Part shown: positions 10,146 through 20,700 of the stretch, piece after piece | How the letters are laid out: each line of letters opens with the position of its first letter | Position numbering within the stretch: position 1 is the stretch's first letter | Source: Chromatiales bacterium | GTDB lineage: Bacteria; Pseudomonadota; Gammaproteobacteria; UBA6429 | Assembly: GCA_027076405.1 (NCBI GenBank) | Contig: JALTJN010000447.1 | Coordinates: 1-64,000, forward strand | Length of the DNA: 64,000 nucleotides | Reading direction: 5' to 3' | Made by a program: the position numbers and the translations under genes | The notes under the pieces: generated by a model | What the model was told of the DNA's origin: nothing | The model's database searches: none | Seen by the model: only the letters and a program-made list of their open reading frames with translations

Positions 10146-10487
10146 TTATTTTTTTATTTTTAACTTGGAAATAACTCTTTTAACATCTTGAGTATTTTTA
10201 CTGAGTTTTATAATTTTATATTTGATTTTGCTTGATGGTACAAAACCGGACAAGGTGACAACTCCCCGATAGGTATCAACATTAATGTCAAAAGTTTTTA
10301 CCCCTTTAGCGCCAAGCAACTTTGAATTGATGCTGGTGGTAATGGCGGCATCATCGACAATGGTATTAAAATCACGTTTATCTTTTCCAACATAGTAACC
10401 ACCGGCAGCTGCCCCACCTACTGCAACCGCAGCACAACCTTGCAGTAAAATAAAAGAGGATAAAAGTATAATAATGAATTTATTCAT
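10146..10487 (-). CDS. BON-domain lipoprotein
   Basis: 113 residues. A type II signal peptide ends at LLQGC, with C18 as the lipidated residue. A glycine/alanine-rich stretch follows, then a single BON domain at about 40-111 (ITTSINSKLL...VNVDTYRGVVTLSGFV-type pattern). BON lipoproteins such as DolP (two BON domains) and OsmY (periplasmic) bind phospholipid surfaces in the envelope. This one has a single domain. It lies 14 bp downstream of the response-regulator gene on the same strand and may be co-transcribed. Confidence 0.85.
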   Translation of the reverse strand: MNKFIIILLSSFILLQGCAAVAVGGAAAGGYYVGKDKRDFNTIVDDAAITTSINSKLLGAKGVKTFDINVDTYRGVVTLSGFVPSSKIKYKIIKLSKNTQDVKRVISKLKIKK

Positions 10488-10501
10488 TTGAGTAGAGTGT
10501 C

Positions 10502-10879
10502 CTAAATTAGTTTTTTTATAGCATCAATAAATTGCTGGGACTGAATTGGCTTGCGCAAAATTTCATCCGCTCCAAGTTGTGATGAAATATCTAAAAATTC
10601 TTCCATACGCCCATGAACATTCCCGGTCATGGCAATGATAGGGATCTCTTTATTGTGCGCACGTAATTCACGAATAAAACTTATGCCTTCCATCTCAGGC
10701 ATAATAATATCCGTGAGAACCAGATTAGGGGTATTTTCACGAAATTCTTTCAGACCAAGTTTACCGTTAGAGGCTTCTGTTACTTTGAAATCATGGATAA
10801 GTAATAATTCACGGAGATACGACCGCATCATTTCATCATCATCGACAACTAATATATGTTTTTGAGGATCTGTTGCCAT
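10502..10879 (-). CDS. Single-domain response regulator (CheY-like)
   Basis: 125 residues consisting only of a receiver domain. The acidic pocket D13-D15, the phospho-acceptor D57 (VLTDIIMP), the switch residue T85 and K110 are all present, so it should be phosphorylated. No output domain is attached. No histidine kinase lies nearby, so its partner is elsewhere in the genome. Confidence 0.88.
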   Translation of the reverse strand: MATDPQKHILVVDDDEMMRSYLRELLLIHDFKVTEASNGKLGLKEFRENTPNLVLTDIIMPEMEGISFIRELRAHNKEIPIIAMTGNVHGRMEEFLDISSQLGADEILRKPIQSQQFIDAIKKLI

Positions 10880-10942
10880 GTTTTTCTGCCTGATTATTTA
10901 ATATTGATTATAGTCTGATTTATTTGTAAATTTTAAGGGATA

Positions 10943-11818
10943 TTATGTACTTTTAAAAGGCTTTAGCATTTGTGACATGGCTAATGCTGCATTTGACAAT
11001 GTATGACCCGAGTGCCAAACAACCCCCAGTTTTCGTTCTAACTTAATGCTTTGAATATCGAGTGTTGTCAGTTCTTTATTGAGCATACTGCGAGGGAGTA
11101 CGCTCCAACCAAGACCCACACTTACCATCATTTTAATGGTTTCCAGATAATTGGTTGATAAACCTATTTTGAGTTCCAGTTTATGTTTTGCCATGGTGTG
11201 TTCAAAAATTTGTCGGGTATAGGTACCTCTTGTGGGTAAAATTGCCGAATATTCTGCAAGCCGCTCAGGTGTGATTTTTTTTAATTTTGTCAGCGGGTGA
11301 GACTGATTAACAACAATATCCAGCGGGTCGGGCCATACTTCATAGGTATGTAATATTTTTACCGGTTTTAAAGGTAAGGTGACGATTCCTAACTCCAGTT
11401 CTCCGTGTTCAACGGCATGGCAGGCCTCTTCAGAATCCATAAAATGTAAATCCAGCTCAACATCGGGATAGGCGTGAGTAAAGGCACGTAATATGGGGGG
11501 CAGACGATGCAGACCAATATGGTGACTTGTACCAATACTGAGTTTGCCTGCAACGTGGCCAGAGAGATTTTGAATAGCACGTTTAGAGTCTTCAACTTGT
11601 TGCAAAATTGACTGGGCGCGACTGAAAAGTGCTTTGCCAGCTTCGGTTAAGCTTACTTTTCGACCAATGCGATCAAACAGCTGCACATCGAGCTCCGCTT
11701 CCAATGCTGAAATACGTTTACTGATTGCTGGCTGGGTTAAAAATAGCTGTTCGGAAGCAGCTGAAAATGAAGCACTATTTGCAACAGCAACAAAAGCATA
11801 AAGGTTTGGAATATCCAT
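10943..11818 (-). CDS. LysR-family regulator divergent from leuC
   Basis: 291 residues. The N-terminal winged helix-turn-helix (about 1-60, with FSAASEQLFLTQPAISKRISALE) is followed by a LysR substrate-binding domain. The gene is divergent from leuC across a 121-bp space that contains a 7-bp perfect inverted repeat. As I recall, a LysR gene in the same position is also found upstream of leuC in Pseudomonas. It is a good candidate regulator of leuCDB and of itself, but the effector is unknown. Confidence 0.88.
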   Translation of the reverse strand: MDIPNLYAFVAVANSASFSAASEQLFLTQPAISKRISALEAELDVQLFDRIGRKVSLTEAGKALFSRAQSILQQVEDSKRAIQNLSGHVAGKLSIGTSHHIGLHRLPPILRAFTHAYPDVELDLHFMDSEEACHAVEHGELELGIVTLPLKPVKILHTYEVWPDPLDIVVNQSHPLTKLKKITPERLAEYSAILPTRGTYTRQIFEHTMAKHKLELKIGLSTNYLETIKMMVSVGLGWSVLPRSMLNKELTTLDIQSIKLERKLGVVWHSGHTLSNAALAMSQMLKPFKST

Positions 11819-11828
11819 TTAATCCTCA

Positions 11829-11868
11829 ATAAACCATAAATTTATTATAACTTTATGGAATAGTTTAT
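11829..11868. promoter_or_regulatory. LysR-type operator candidate between the regulator gene and leuC
   Basis: CCATAAA (11834-11840) and TTTATGG (11852-11858) form a perfect inverted repeat with an 11-bp spacer. Outer half-sites ATAAAC (11829-11834) and GTTTAT (11863-11868) extend the symmetry. This fits the T-N11-A geometry of LysR-type sites. It lies 11 bp from the regulator start and about 80 bp from leuC. Confidence 0.6.
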
Positions 11869-11939
11869 ATGAAAATAATGAATTTGTGTAATAGATTGAA
11901 TAGGGCTATATTTGCGGCATCTGAAAAGAGGATAAAATA

Positions 11940-13352
11940 ATGACTGGCAAGACCTTATACGAGAAAATTTGGGATCAACATGTGGTGCGTGATAATGGAG
12001 ACGGCACCGCACTCTTATATATAGATCGTCAATTAGTGCATGAAGTGACTTCACCGCAGGCTTTTGAAGGTTTGCGTATGGCGGGAAGAAAATTGTGGCG
12101 GGTGGATGCAAACCTGGCAACACCGGATCATAATGTGCCAACCACAGACCGTAGTGACGGCATTGAGGGTATTAAGGATCCCGTTTCACGTTTGCAAGTT
12201 GAAACTTTGGACGAGAACTGTAGTGAATTCGGTATTACTGAATTTAAAATGGATGACATTCGTCAGGGTATTGTGCATGTGATTGGGCCGGAACAAGGTG
12301 CAACCTTGCCGGGAATGACCGTGGTATGTGGTGACTCACATACTTCAACGCATGGTGCCTTTGGTGCATTAGCGCACGGTATTGGTACCTCTGAGGTTGA
12401 ACATGTAATGGCCACCCAATGTTTAGTTCAGGCTAAATCAAAAACCATGTTGGTCAGTGTCAATGGTGAAGTGAATGCCGGTATCACTGCAAAAGATATT
12501 GTTTTGGCGATTATTGGTAAAACAGGCACAGCAGGTGGTACAGGCTATGCGATTGAATTTGGTGGCGATGCTATTCGTGCTCTTTCAATGGAAGGCCGTA
12601 TGACCGTTTGTAATATGGCTATCGAGGCCGGTGCGCGTGCCGGTATGGTTGCGGTTGATCAAAAAACGATTGATTACGTTAAAGGCCGGCCATATGCGCC
12701 AAAAGCAGAACAATGGGACATGGCGGTAGAAGCATGGAACGATTTACACAGTGATGCCGATGCAAAGTTTGATACTGTTATTAATATTGATGCTGCAACC
12801 ATTAAACCACAAGTGACATGGGGAACATCTCCGGAGATGGTGATTGGTGTTGATCAAAAAGTGCCAGACCCGGCAAACGAAAAAGATGATGTGAAACGTG
12901 AAGGGATGGTGGCAGCATTAAATTATATGGGCTTAACGGCAAACACTCCGGTGAATGAAATATCTGTTGATAAAGTTTTCATCGGTTCATGCACAAACTC
13001 GCGAATCGAAGACATGCGTGCCGCTGCAGAAGTTGCAAAAGGCCACAAAATCGCAAGCAATATTAAACTGGCTTTAGTTGTACCGGGTTCAGGTTTAATT
13101 AAAAAACAGGCAGAGGATGAAGGGCTGGATAAAATCTTCACCGATGCCGGTTTTGAATGGCGCGAACCGGGTTGTTCTATGTGCCTTGCAATGAATGCGG
13201 ACAGATTAGAACCACAAGAACGTTGTGCATCAACTTCAAACCGAAATTTTGAAGGTCGACAAGGTCAGGGTGGTCGTACGCATTTAGTGAGTCCGGCAAT
13301 GGCAGCTGCTGCTGCAATTAAAGGTCATTTTGTTGATGTAACAACATTGTAA
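11940..13352 (+). CDS. leuC: 3-isopropylmalate dehydratase large subunit
   Basis: 470 residues. With LeuD it isomerises 2-isopropylmalate to 3-isopropylmalate in leucine synthesis. The aconitase-type [4Fe-4S] ligands are C351 (GSCTNS), C412 and C415 (CSMC). [20 protein letters not shown] is the expected substrate-site stretch. It is first in a leuC-leuD-leuB run in which each gap carries a palindromic repeat. leuA is not in this window. Confidence 0.97.
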   Translation: MTGKTLYEKIWDQHVVRDNGDGTALLYIDRQLVHEVTSPQAFEGLRMAGRKLWRVDANLATPDHNVPTTDRSDGIEGIKDPVSRLQVETLDENCSEFGITEFKMDDIRQGIVHVIGPEQGATLPGMTVVCGDSHTSTHGAFGALAHGIGTSEVEHVMATQCLVQAKSKTMLVSVNGEVNAGITAKDIVLAIIGKTGTAGGTGYAIEFGGDAIRALSMEGRMTVCNMAIEAGARAGMVAVDQKTIDYVKGRPYAPKAEQWDMAVEAWNDLHSDADAKFDTVINIDAATIKPQVTWGTSPEMVIGVDQKVPDPANEKDDVKREGMVAALNYMGLTANTPVNEISVDKVFIGSCTNSRIEDMRAAAEVAKGHKIASNIKLALVVPGSGLIKKQAEDEGLDKIFTDAGFEWREPGCSMCLAMNADRLEPQERCASTSNRNFEGRQGQGGRTHLVSPAMAAAAAIKGHFVDVTTL

Positions 13353-13389
13353 TTTAGCAGTTAGCGTGTTGAAACACTCCCGTTATACA

Positions 13390-13442
13390 TTGTAGGTCGG
13401 TCTTCAGGCCGACAGCAGCGTTGGCCTGAAGGCCAGCCTACC
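13390..13442. repeat. REP-like palindrome, copy 1 (leuC-leuD gap)
   Basis: TGTAGGTCGG is followed by TTCAGGCCGAC, a short CAGC-GCG spacer, and GGCCTGAAGGCC ending in AGCCTACC. The element is an imperfect hairpin with GC content far above the flanks. Copy 2 in the leuD-leuB gap shares the core GTAGGTCG...CGACAGC-GCG...GGCCTGAAGGCC. Confidence 0.8.
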
Positions 13443-13456
13443 TTAGAGAAAAGAAA

Positions 13457-14092
13457 ATGGAAAAATTTACAAGTTTAAAAGCAATCGTCGCACCGATGGA
13501 TCGACCTAACGTTGATACTGATGCGATTATTCCAAAACAATTTTTGAAATCAATTAAACGAAGTGGTTTCGGTCCAAATTTATTTGATGAGTGGCGTTAT
13601 TTAGATCATGGTGAACCGGGCATGGATAATCGTTCTCGTCCACTAAACAAAGACTTTGTGTTAAATCAAAAACGTTATAATGGTGCAAAAATATTAATTG
13701 CACGTGAAAATTTTGGTTGTGGCTCAAGTCGTGAACATGCGCCATGGGCATTACTCGATTATGGTTTTAAGGTTATCATAGCTCCGAGTTTTGCAGATAT
13801 TTTTTATAGTAACAGTTTTAAGAACGGTATTTTATTAATTAAACTGGATGCTAATACGGTTGATGAAATATTTAATGATATTGCTGAACATGAAGGTTAT
13901 GAGCTGGCAGTTGATTTGGAAAATCAAACGATCACAAAAGTTGATGGTAGTGTCATCAAATTTGATGTTGATGAATTCAGGAAACATCGTTTACTAAATG
14001 GCTTGGATGATATTGGTTTAACCATGCAACATGTTGACGATATCAAAGCCTATGAGCAACGCCGAAAGGGTGAAGCACCATGGTTGTTTTAA
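13457..14092 (+). CDS. leuD: 3-isopropylmalate dehydratase small subunit
   Basis: 211 residues, the usual LeuD length. It forms the swivel domain that pairs with Leu[15 protein letters not shown] near the N-terminus and [14 protein letters not shown] in the middle are the LeuD family motifs that define the substrate pocket. It lies 104 bp after leuC with a REP-like palindrome between. Co-transcription with leuC and leuB is likely; the repeats may tune mRNA stability. Confidence 0.97.
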   Translation: MEKFTSLKAIVAPMDRPNVDTDAIIPKQFLKSIKRSGFGPNLFDEWRYLDHGEPGMDNRSRPLNKDFVLNQKRYNGAKILIARENFGCGSSREHAPWALLDYGFKVIIAPSFADIFYSNSFKNGILLIKLDANTVDEIFNDIAEHEGYELAVDLENQTITKVDGSVIKFDVDEFRKHRLLNGLDDIGLTMQHVDDIKAYEQRRKGEAPWLF

Positions 14093-14140
14093 AAAAATGA
14101 ATGTTTGGGTGAACACAAAATTATTTATTACCCCTGACTA

Positions 14141-14197
14141 TACATTGTAGGTCGTGCTTTAGCTCGACAGCCGCGTCGGCCTGAAGGCCGACCTACA
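14141..14197. repeat. REP-like palindrome, copy 2 (leuD-leuB gap)
   Basis: TACATTGTAGGTCG, CTCGACAGCCGCG and TCGGCCTGAAGGCCGACCTACA form a hairpin. It is nearly identical in core sequence to the copy in the preceding gap. Both begin with the same CTATACATTGTAGGTCG-like edge (copy 1: TTATACATTGTAGGTCG). Confidence 0.8.
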
Positions 14198-14222
14198 TTA
14201 AAATTAAGAAGAGTATAAATTT

Positions 14223-15293
14223 ATGACTAAAAAAATTGCAGTTTTACCCGGTGATGGCATCGGTCAGGAAATTGTAGCTGAAGCCGTTAAAGTAATCAAA
14301 GCACTTCAGGCTGATGGCCTTGATGTTGAAATGAAAGAAGGTTTAGTTGGTGGTACTGCCTATGATGAAACAGGTACACCTTTACCGGAAGAAACGCTAG
14401 CTCTCTCAAAAGAGTCAGATGCTATTTTATTAGGTGCAGTGGGTGGTTATAAATGGGAATCACTTGATATCGCTGTGCGACCGGAAAAAGGTTTATTGGG
14501 TTTACGTGCGGAGCTGGATCTTTTTGCAAATTTACGTCCGGCGATTCTTTATCCACAACTTGCTGATGCTTCAACGTTAAAGCCGGAAGTTGTTTCCGGT
14601 TTAGATATTATGATCGTGCGAGAGTTAACCGGTGGTATATATTTTGGTCAGCCGCGTGGTGTGCGTACTTTAGAAAATGGAGAGCGTCAGGGTTATAACA
14701 CGCTGGTTTATAAAGAGTCTGAAGTTAAACGTATTGCTGAAGTCGCTTTTGATATTGCACGTAAACGTGGCAGTAAAGTATGTTCGGTTGATAAAGCCAA
14801 TGTATTAGAAGTAACAGAAATGTGGCGTGATGTTGTTAATGAACTACACGAAGACAATAAAGATATTGAGTTATCCCACATGTATGTTGATAACGCGGCG
14901 ATGCAATTAGTGCGTGCACCAAAACAGTTTGATGTCATGGTTACGACGAATATGTTTGGTGATATCTTGTCTGATTGTGCAGCAATGTTAACCGGTTCTA
15001 TTGGTATGTTGCCATCTGCATCTCTTAATGCAAAAGGACAGGGCATGTATGAACCCATACATGGCTCTGCACCTGATATAGCAGGACAAAATGTCGCAAA
15101 TCCATTAGCAACCATTTTATCCGTTGCAATGATGTTACGTTATTCTTTAGATGAAACTGCAATGGCAGACAGAATAGAGAAAGCAGTGGATAAAGTGCTG
15201 GATCAAGGTTTGCGTACTGCTGATATTTTTTCGGACGGCATGAAACAGGTTAGCACTTCGGAAATGGGTGATGCAGTCGTGGCTGCGTTATAA
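14223..15293 (+). CDS. leuB: 3-isopropylmalate dehydrogenase
   Basis: 356 residues. It performs the NAD-dependent oxidative decarboxylation of 3-isopropylmalate. The N-terminal [12 protein letters not shown], the substrate loop [21 protein letters not shown] and the metal-binding motif [11 protein letters not shown] near the C-terminal third are diagnostic. The C-terminal [14 protein letters not shown] segment binds NAD. It is third in the leu run. Confidence 0.97.
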   Translation: MTKKIAVLPGDGIGQEIVAEAVKVIKALQADGLDVEMKEGLVGGTAYDETGTPLPEETLALSKESDAILLGAVGGYKWESLDIAVRPEKGLLGLRAELDLFANLRPAILYPQLADASTLKPEVVSGLDIMIVRELTGGIYFGQPRGVRTLENGERQGYNTLVYKESEVKRIAEVAFDIARKRGSKVCSVDKANVLEVTEMWRDVVNELHEDNKDIELSHMYVDNAAMQLVRAPKQFDVMVTTNMFGDILSDCAAMLTGSIGMLPSASLNAKGQGMYEPIHGSAPDIAGQNVANPLATILSVAMMLRYSLDETAMADRIEKAVDKVLDQGLRTADIFSDGMKQVSTSEMGDAVVAAL

Positions 15294-15303
15294 ATAGGTT
15301 TAT

Positions 15304-15376
15304 GCCACTAAGGACACAAAGAATACCAAGTTCAAAAAAGTAAATATTTTGGTTTTTTCTTCGTGTTCTTTGTGGC
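15304..15376. repeat. Inverted repeat, CACAAAG family, copy 1 (leuB-asd gap)
   Basis: The left arm GCCACTAAGGACACAAAGAA is complemented by the right arm TTCTTCGTGTTCTTTGTGGC. About 33 AT-rich bases lie between them. It could fold as a long hairpin and is one of four related elements in the window. Confidence 0.75.
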
Positions 15377-15411
15377 GATATGTTTAAAAGTTTAAATTAA
15401 GGAACAGTAAG

Positions 15412-16524
15412 ATGAAGAGAGTGGGGTTTGTAGGTTGGCGTGGCATGGTTGGTTCTGTCCTGATGCAACGTATGCGTGAAGAAAATGATTTTAATGATAT
15501 TGAACCTGTTTTCTTTACCACGTCTCAAGCAGGTCAAGCGGGTCCGAATGTGGGTAAAGATGTTCCTGCATTAAAAGATGCAAAAGACATAAATGAACTT
15601 AAAGCCATGGATGTAATAGTGACTGCTCAGGGTGGCGACTATACCAATGCTGTTTATAAAGAATTACGCAATGCTGGGTGGAAAGGTTACTGGATTGATG
15701 CGGCATCTTCTTTGCGTATGGTAGATGAAAGTATCATTGTTCTTGACCCGGTTAATAAAGATGTCATTAAAGACGGCTTAACAAAAGGTGTTAAAACATT
15801 TGTTGGTGGTAACTGTACTGTGAGTTTAATGCTTATGGCAGTGGGTGGTTTATTTGAAAAAGATTTAGTTGAATGGATTACTCCCATGACTTACCAAGCC
15901 GCTTCAGGTGCCGGTGCAAAAAATATGCGCGAGTTAATTTCACAAATGGGTGCAATTAACGATAACGTAAAAACGATGAATGAAGATCCGGCAACGGCTA
16001 TTTTGGATATTGATAAAAGTGTCACTGACTTTATACGTAGTGACACTTACCCAACAGAACAGTGGCCAGCGCCGCTTGCTGCGAGTTTAATTCCATGGAT
16101 TGATGTTCCTCGTGATAGTGGTCAAACAAAAGAAGAATGGAAAGCACAGGTTGAAACGAATAAAATTTTAGGTCGTTCAGCTAACCCGGTACCCATTGAT
16201 GGCTTATGTGTGCGTATTGGAGCAATGCGTTGTCATTCTCAGGCACTAACGATCAAAATGAAACAGAATGTTCCAATGGATGAAATTAGTGATATTTTAG
16301 CCAGCCATAATGACTGGGTGAAAGTGGTTGCCAATGAACCCGAAGTGACGATTAAAGAGCTTACTCCAGCGGCAGTAACAGGCACATTAACGGTACCCGT
16401 AGGTCGGCTGCGTAAACTTTCTATGGGGGATGAATATTTGTCAGCATTCACGGTAGGTGATCAGTTATTGTGGGGTGCAGCAGAACCCTTGCGCCGCATG
16501 TTGCGGATTATTTTAGAATCGTGA
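15412..16524 (+). CDS. asd: Aspartate-semialdehyde dehydrogenase
   Basis: 370 residues. It reduces aspartyl phosphate to aspartate semialdehyde for lysine, threonine, methionine and peptidoglycan diaminopimelate. The Rossmann motif is [10 protein letters not shown] (8-17). The catalytic cysteine is C135 in GGNCTVSLM, the same number as in E. coli Asd. The [10 protein letters not shown] stretch carries the catalytic histidine. The length matches the gram-negative enzyme. A paralogue follows directly downstream. Confidence 0.97.
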   Translation: MKRVGFVGWRGMVGSVLMQRMREENDFNDIEPVFFTTSQAGQAGPNVGKDVPALKDAKDINELKAMDVIVTAQGGDYTNAVYKELRNAGWKGYWIDAASSLRMVDESIIVLDPVNKDVIKDGLTKGVKTFVGGNCTVSLMLMAVGGLFEKDLVEWITPMTYQAASGAGAKNMRELISQMGAINDNVKTMNEDPATAILDIDKSVTDFIRSDTYPTEQWPAPLAASLIPWIDVPRDSGQTKEEWKAQVETNKILGRSANPVPIDGLCVRIGAMRCHSQALTIKMKQNVPMDEISDILASHNDWVKVVANEPEVTIKELTPAAVTGTLTVPVGRLRKLSMGDEYLSAFTVGDQLLWGAAEPLRRMLRIILES

Positions 16525-16527
16525 TTT

Positions 16528-16609
16528 AACGCAGAGGTCGCAAAGGCGCAAAGAACGCTAATTTTAAGTGTTTTCTTTGCAACCTTTGCGCCTTTGCGCT
16601 CTTTGCGTT
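16528..16609. repeat. Inverted repeat, GCAGAGG/GCAAAGG family, copy 2 (asd-usg gap)
   Basis: The left arm AACGCAGAGGTCGCAAAGG continues as CGCAAAG. The right arm contains CTTTGCGCCTTTGCGCTC and TTTGCGTTT. The arms share an internal period of about 9 bases. Confidence 0.75.
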
Positions 16610-16627
16610 TAATTACAGAGTGTTTTT

Positions 16628-17641
16628 ATGATTAAAGAAGTAGACATAGCTATCGTTGGTGCAACCTCTCAGGTTGCAGAAACGTTACTCGAAATTTTAG
16701 AAGAACGAAAATTTCCCGTAGGACAAATTTATTTGCTGGATACAGAGTCGTCATCGGGAAACCGTTTGGAGTTTGATGGCTACGCTTTAAAAATTGGTGA
16801 TATAAATAATTTTGATTTTTCTCGTACACAAATTGCTTTTTTTGTTTCAACAGAAGCTGTATCAAAAGAGTTTGTTAAAGATGCGGCGAGTCAGGGATGT
16901 ATTGTTATTGATCGCACACCGGCGTTTAGAAACGACAAGGATGTACCGCTTGTTATTCCTGAAGTGAATGATGATGCGCTTGAAGACATCAATAACGGGA
17001 AAATTGTTTCTAATCCAAGCTGTAACAGTATTCAAATGTTACTGGCATTAAAACCTATTTATGATGCCGTAGGTATTACACGTATCAATGTTTCAACGTA
17101 TCAGTCTGTTTCAGGTTCCGGTAAAGAGGCGGCAGAAGAACTTGCTTCACAAACAGCAGCATTACTTAACTTTCGAGATATAAAATGTAAAACGTATACA
17201 AAGCAAATTGCATTTAATGTTTTACCGCAAGTGGGAGAGCTTCTTGAAAACGGTTATACCGATGAAGAGATGAAGCTGGTGTATGAAACACAGAAGATTT
17301 TTAATGATGAAGCCATTTCTGTGAATGCGACAGCAGTTCGTGTTCCTGTTTTTATTGGTCATGCCGCTTCTGTTCACATTGAAACAAAAGAAAAAATTTC
17401 AGTGGCAAAAGTTAATCAATTATTACAGCAGGCTAGTGGCATTGAATTGTTAACTGAAACAGAGTGGCCTACGCCGGTCACCGAAGCAGCCGGTACAGAT
17501 ACTGTCTTTGTCGGGCGCGTTCGGGAAGACATTTCGAGCGAAAAAGGAATAAATCTGTGGTTAGTGACCGATAATATGCGCAAAGGAGCGGCAACAAATG
17601 CTGTTCAAATAGCAGAAATTTTGGTAAAACTTTACATATAA
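16628..17641 (+). CDS. Aspartate-semialdehyde dehydrogenase paralogue, Usg-like
   Basis: 337 residues of the same fold as Asd but clearly distinct. The nucleotide motif is IVGATSQVAETL (9-20). The active-site region reads NPSCNSIQ with the cysteine at 132, so the catalytic residue is retained. In Pseudomonas the equivalent gene sits between asd and fimV and is annotated as probable Asd/Usg. Retention of the cysteine leaves open a real dehydrogenase activity, but duplication next to a canonical asd suggests another role. The gap before it is filled by an inverted repeat. Confidence 0.85.
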   Translation: MIKEVDIAIVGATSQVAETLLEILEERKFPVGQIYLLDTESSSGNRLEFDGYALKIGDINNFDFSRTQIAFFVSTEAVSKEFVKDAASQGCIVIDRTPAFRNDKDVPLVIPEVNDDALEDINNGKIVSNPSCNSIQMLLALKPIYDAVGITRINVSTYQSVSGSGKEAAEELASQTAALLNFRDIKCKTYTKQIAFNVLPQVGELLENGYTDEEMKLVYETQKIFNDEAISVNATAVRVPVFIGHAASVHIETKEKISVAKVNQLLQQASGIELLTETEWPTPVTEAAGTDTVFVGRVREDISSEKGINLWLVTDNMRKGAATNAVQIAEILVKLYI

Positions 17642-17766
17642 GCTATAGTTACTGCATACTTATAAAGAATTTTCGAGCTATATTTAGGTAAGTCATTGAA
17701 AAATAAGAAAATACACCTAAATCAGGCTGTTGCGTTGAGGGACGCTATATGAAGTGGAGAGTTGTT

Positions 17767-20700
17767 ATGCTGCGTAAGGTAGCCATTTTAATAATATCGG
17801 CAGGTCTAATGATGTCGCCTTTGGCGGTTCAGGCTTTGGGTTTTGGAGGAATTAAACTTAATTCATCCCTGAATGAGAAATTGGATGCAGAAGTTGCCTT
17901 GTTATCAGCAACTTCAAATGATATTCAAAGTCTAACCATCAATCTTGCAACCGAAGAAGCTTTTCTTCGTTCAGGTATCGATCGTACCGCACTATTAAAT
18001 AAGCTTCGCTTTAAAGTTAAGAAGCGTTCAAATGGTGACTATTATATTCATGTCACGACGACGGAAACTGTACGCGAACCCTTTATGAATTTCCTTCTGG
18101 AAATGAATTGGAAAAATGGTCGTATGCTTCGTGAATACACCATGCTGATTGATCCTCCTGGTCGTGCTCCTAAACAAATTACTGCTCCTGTTGTTGCAGA
18201 AACGGTTGCGCCTGAACCTGAAGCAGAACCGGTTATTGAAGAACCTGTTGCCGAGGTTACCGAAGAATCAACACCTTTCGTTGAACCTGTAATGGAAGCA
18301 GAGCCTGTTATTGAAGAACCTGCTCCAGAACCTGCGGTTGAAGAAAGTGTTGTTGTCGATGAGCCTCTTGAAGAGTTTAGCCCTGAACCTGCTGCTGAAG
18401 TTGAACCTGAACAACCGGTCGCTGAAGTAGAAGCGGAGCCACTTGATGTTGTAGCACCGGAATCAGAACCTGTTGCAGATATTGAGCCGGTGACAGAGCC
18501 TGTTGCTGAAAATGAAACAACAGAAGAAGTTTTTGATAGTGAAGAGTCGGATCAGTTATGGCCAAGTATTCCATTAGCTGCTTATGACACTTCGGATGAA
18601 GAAGTAGAAGAACCAGCTCCAGCTGTTGCCGAAGATGTTGATGTTGCTAGTACTGACGGTGAAATGGGTGACCTGGACTACGGTATTATTAAGAAAGGCG
18701 ATAATCTCTGGAATATTGCTGAAAAACTTCGTCAGGGTGATGAAAGTGTTAGCGTGCATCAAGTCATGATGGCTTTACTGCAAAATAACCCGGACGCGTT
18801 TGTTGATAATAATGTTCATCGTTTAAAAGTCGGACATGTATTACGTATTGATGATCCATCAACATTAACCAGTATGTCACGTAAAGAAGCTGCAAATGCA
18901 TATGCTGAACAAACAGATGCGTGGAATAATTATCGTCAGCAAGTTGCAGAAGCCGCTGGTGTGCAACCTATTATGGCGGGCAATACCGAAACTCAAAGTG
19001 AGTCTAGTGTTGCTGAGACATCGGGCGAGTTAACCTTGGCTTCACCTGATGGTGAAAGTTTAACGGCTGGCAATGGCGTCAACGAAGAAGCGCTTAGTAA
19101 TGATTTAGCAACAATGCAAGATCAGTTACGCCAGGCGAAGTCAGATGCCGGTACCATGCGTACCCGAAACGTGGAATTAAATAACAAGCTGCAATCACTT
19201 GAAGATGAGTTGAATCGTTTACAACGTTCTCTCTCTGTTAAAGATGATGAGTTGGCTGCGTTACAGCAACAACTTTCAAGTTTAAATCAAAAACCGGTTG
19301 AAGTGCCGACTACGGTTGCCGAACCACAACCAGAAGCTCCGGCACTGGATGTACAACCTGAAGAAGTTGCAGAAAAGCCTGTTGCAACAGAAGAAGCAGC
19401 TAAACCTGAAGTTACCGAACCAGTAGAGCAAGCGAAACCGGAAAAATCACCGGTTGAACTTGCTGCAGAAATTGCTGAACGTGAACAGGCAAATACAGAG
19501 CAAGCTGCTGAACAAGGTATTATGGACACGGTAATGGGAGTGATTGCTTCACTCATGGCCGTGGTAACAGGGCTTAATTTAGGTAGTGATACTTTATTAT
19601 TTATTGGTGCACCTATCTTATTAGTCTTCTTAATTATTGTGATGATTGTTCTTAAACGTCGTCGTCAGGGAGATAACTTCCAGGAAAGTATTCTCACTGG
19701 TGCCGCAAGTGCTTCAGCCGCTGATGCGGGTGGTGTTCCAAGCGGAGACTCAACGACTTTCTCTGAGGAATCCTCATTTTTGAGTGACTTCGCCATGAGT
19801 GGTGCAAGTGCAATTGAAGCTGATGATAGTGAGGTTGATCCACTGACTGAGGCTGATGTCTTTATGGCCTACGGTCGATATGAAGCAGCAGAAGAGCGTC
19901 TCAATGAAGCTATTCAGAGTGAACCAAACCGCATGGAATTACGTGCGAAATTAATCGAGTTATATCACGCCACACAAAATAAAGCGGCGTTTGAATCAAC
20001 AGCAGAAGATTTTTATGCCAGCCTTGGTGGCGACGAAGCTGCAAACCCGCTATGGGCAAAAGTGGTTGATATGGGCGCTGAAATTGCTCCCGGAAATCCT
20101 TTATTTAGTCAGGGTGGTGGTGCAAATGCGGGGCTGGATGATATTCCTGCTACCAGTGAAGTGCCAGCCATTGATGATCCTGGTATGGGAATGACAGATA
20201 GTCAGGTTATGGATATTGGTTTAGAAACCGGTGTGTTTGCCGCTGCTGATTTATCCGGTTCAACAGAAGCTGCCGCTGATGATATAGACTTTAATCTTGA
20301 TTTGGGTGACATGGGAGAAACGACTTCTGAGCCTGATATGGACTTTAATCTTGATATTGGTGGTGATGAACCTGCCGCTGATCTTGATTTCAATTTAGAT
20401 ATGGGAACGACAGAGTCAACAGAAGCTGAACCTGTTGCTGAGACAACCTCCGAAGATGCCGGACTGGATTTTAATTTAGATATGGGCTCTGCAGATGTTG
20501 CAACGGAAGAACCTGTTGCAGATTTAGATCTTAATCTGGATATGGACACAACCGAAGACGCAGCCGGTTTAGATTTTGATCTTGATATTGGTGGTGATTC
20601 TACAGCCGATGCAGGTTTAGATTTTGATACGGCTTCAGATGACGGTGCCTTGGATTTAAATCTTGATGCCTCTGATACTGCTGATGCTGATATTGGCGGT

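Noticed and set aside
13390..14197. Repeated palindromes as a CRISPR array
   Set aside because: Only two copies, separated by a whole gene, with no regular spacers and no cas genes.
14708..15115. 135-codon minus-strand frame inside leuB
   Set aside because: Antisense shadow of the conserved dehydrogenase with no protein features.
16628..17641. Pseudogene status for the second asd-like gene
   Set aside because: The frame is intact, the nucleotide motif and the active-site cysteine are kept, and the position is conserved in Pseudomonas-type genomes.
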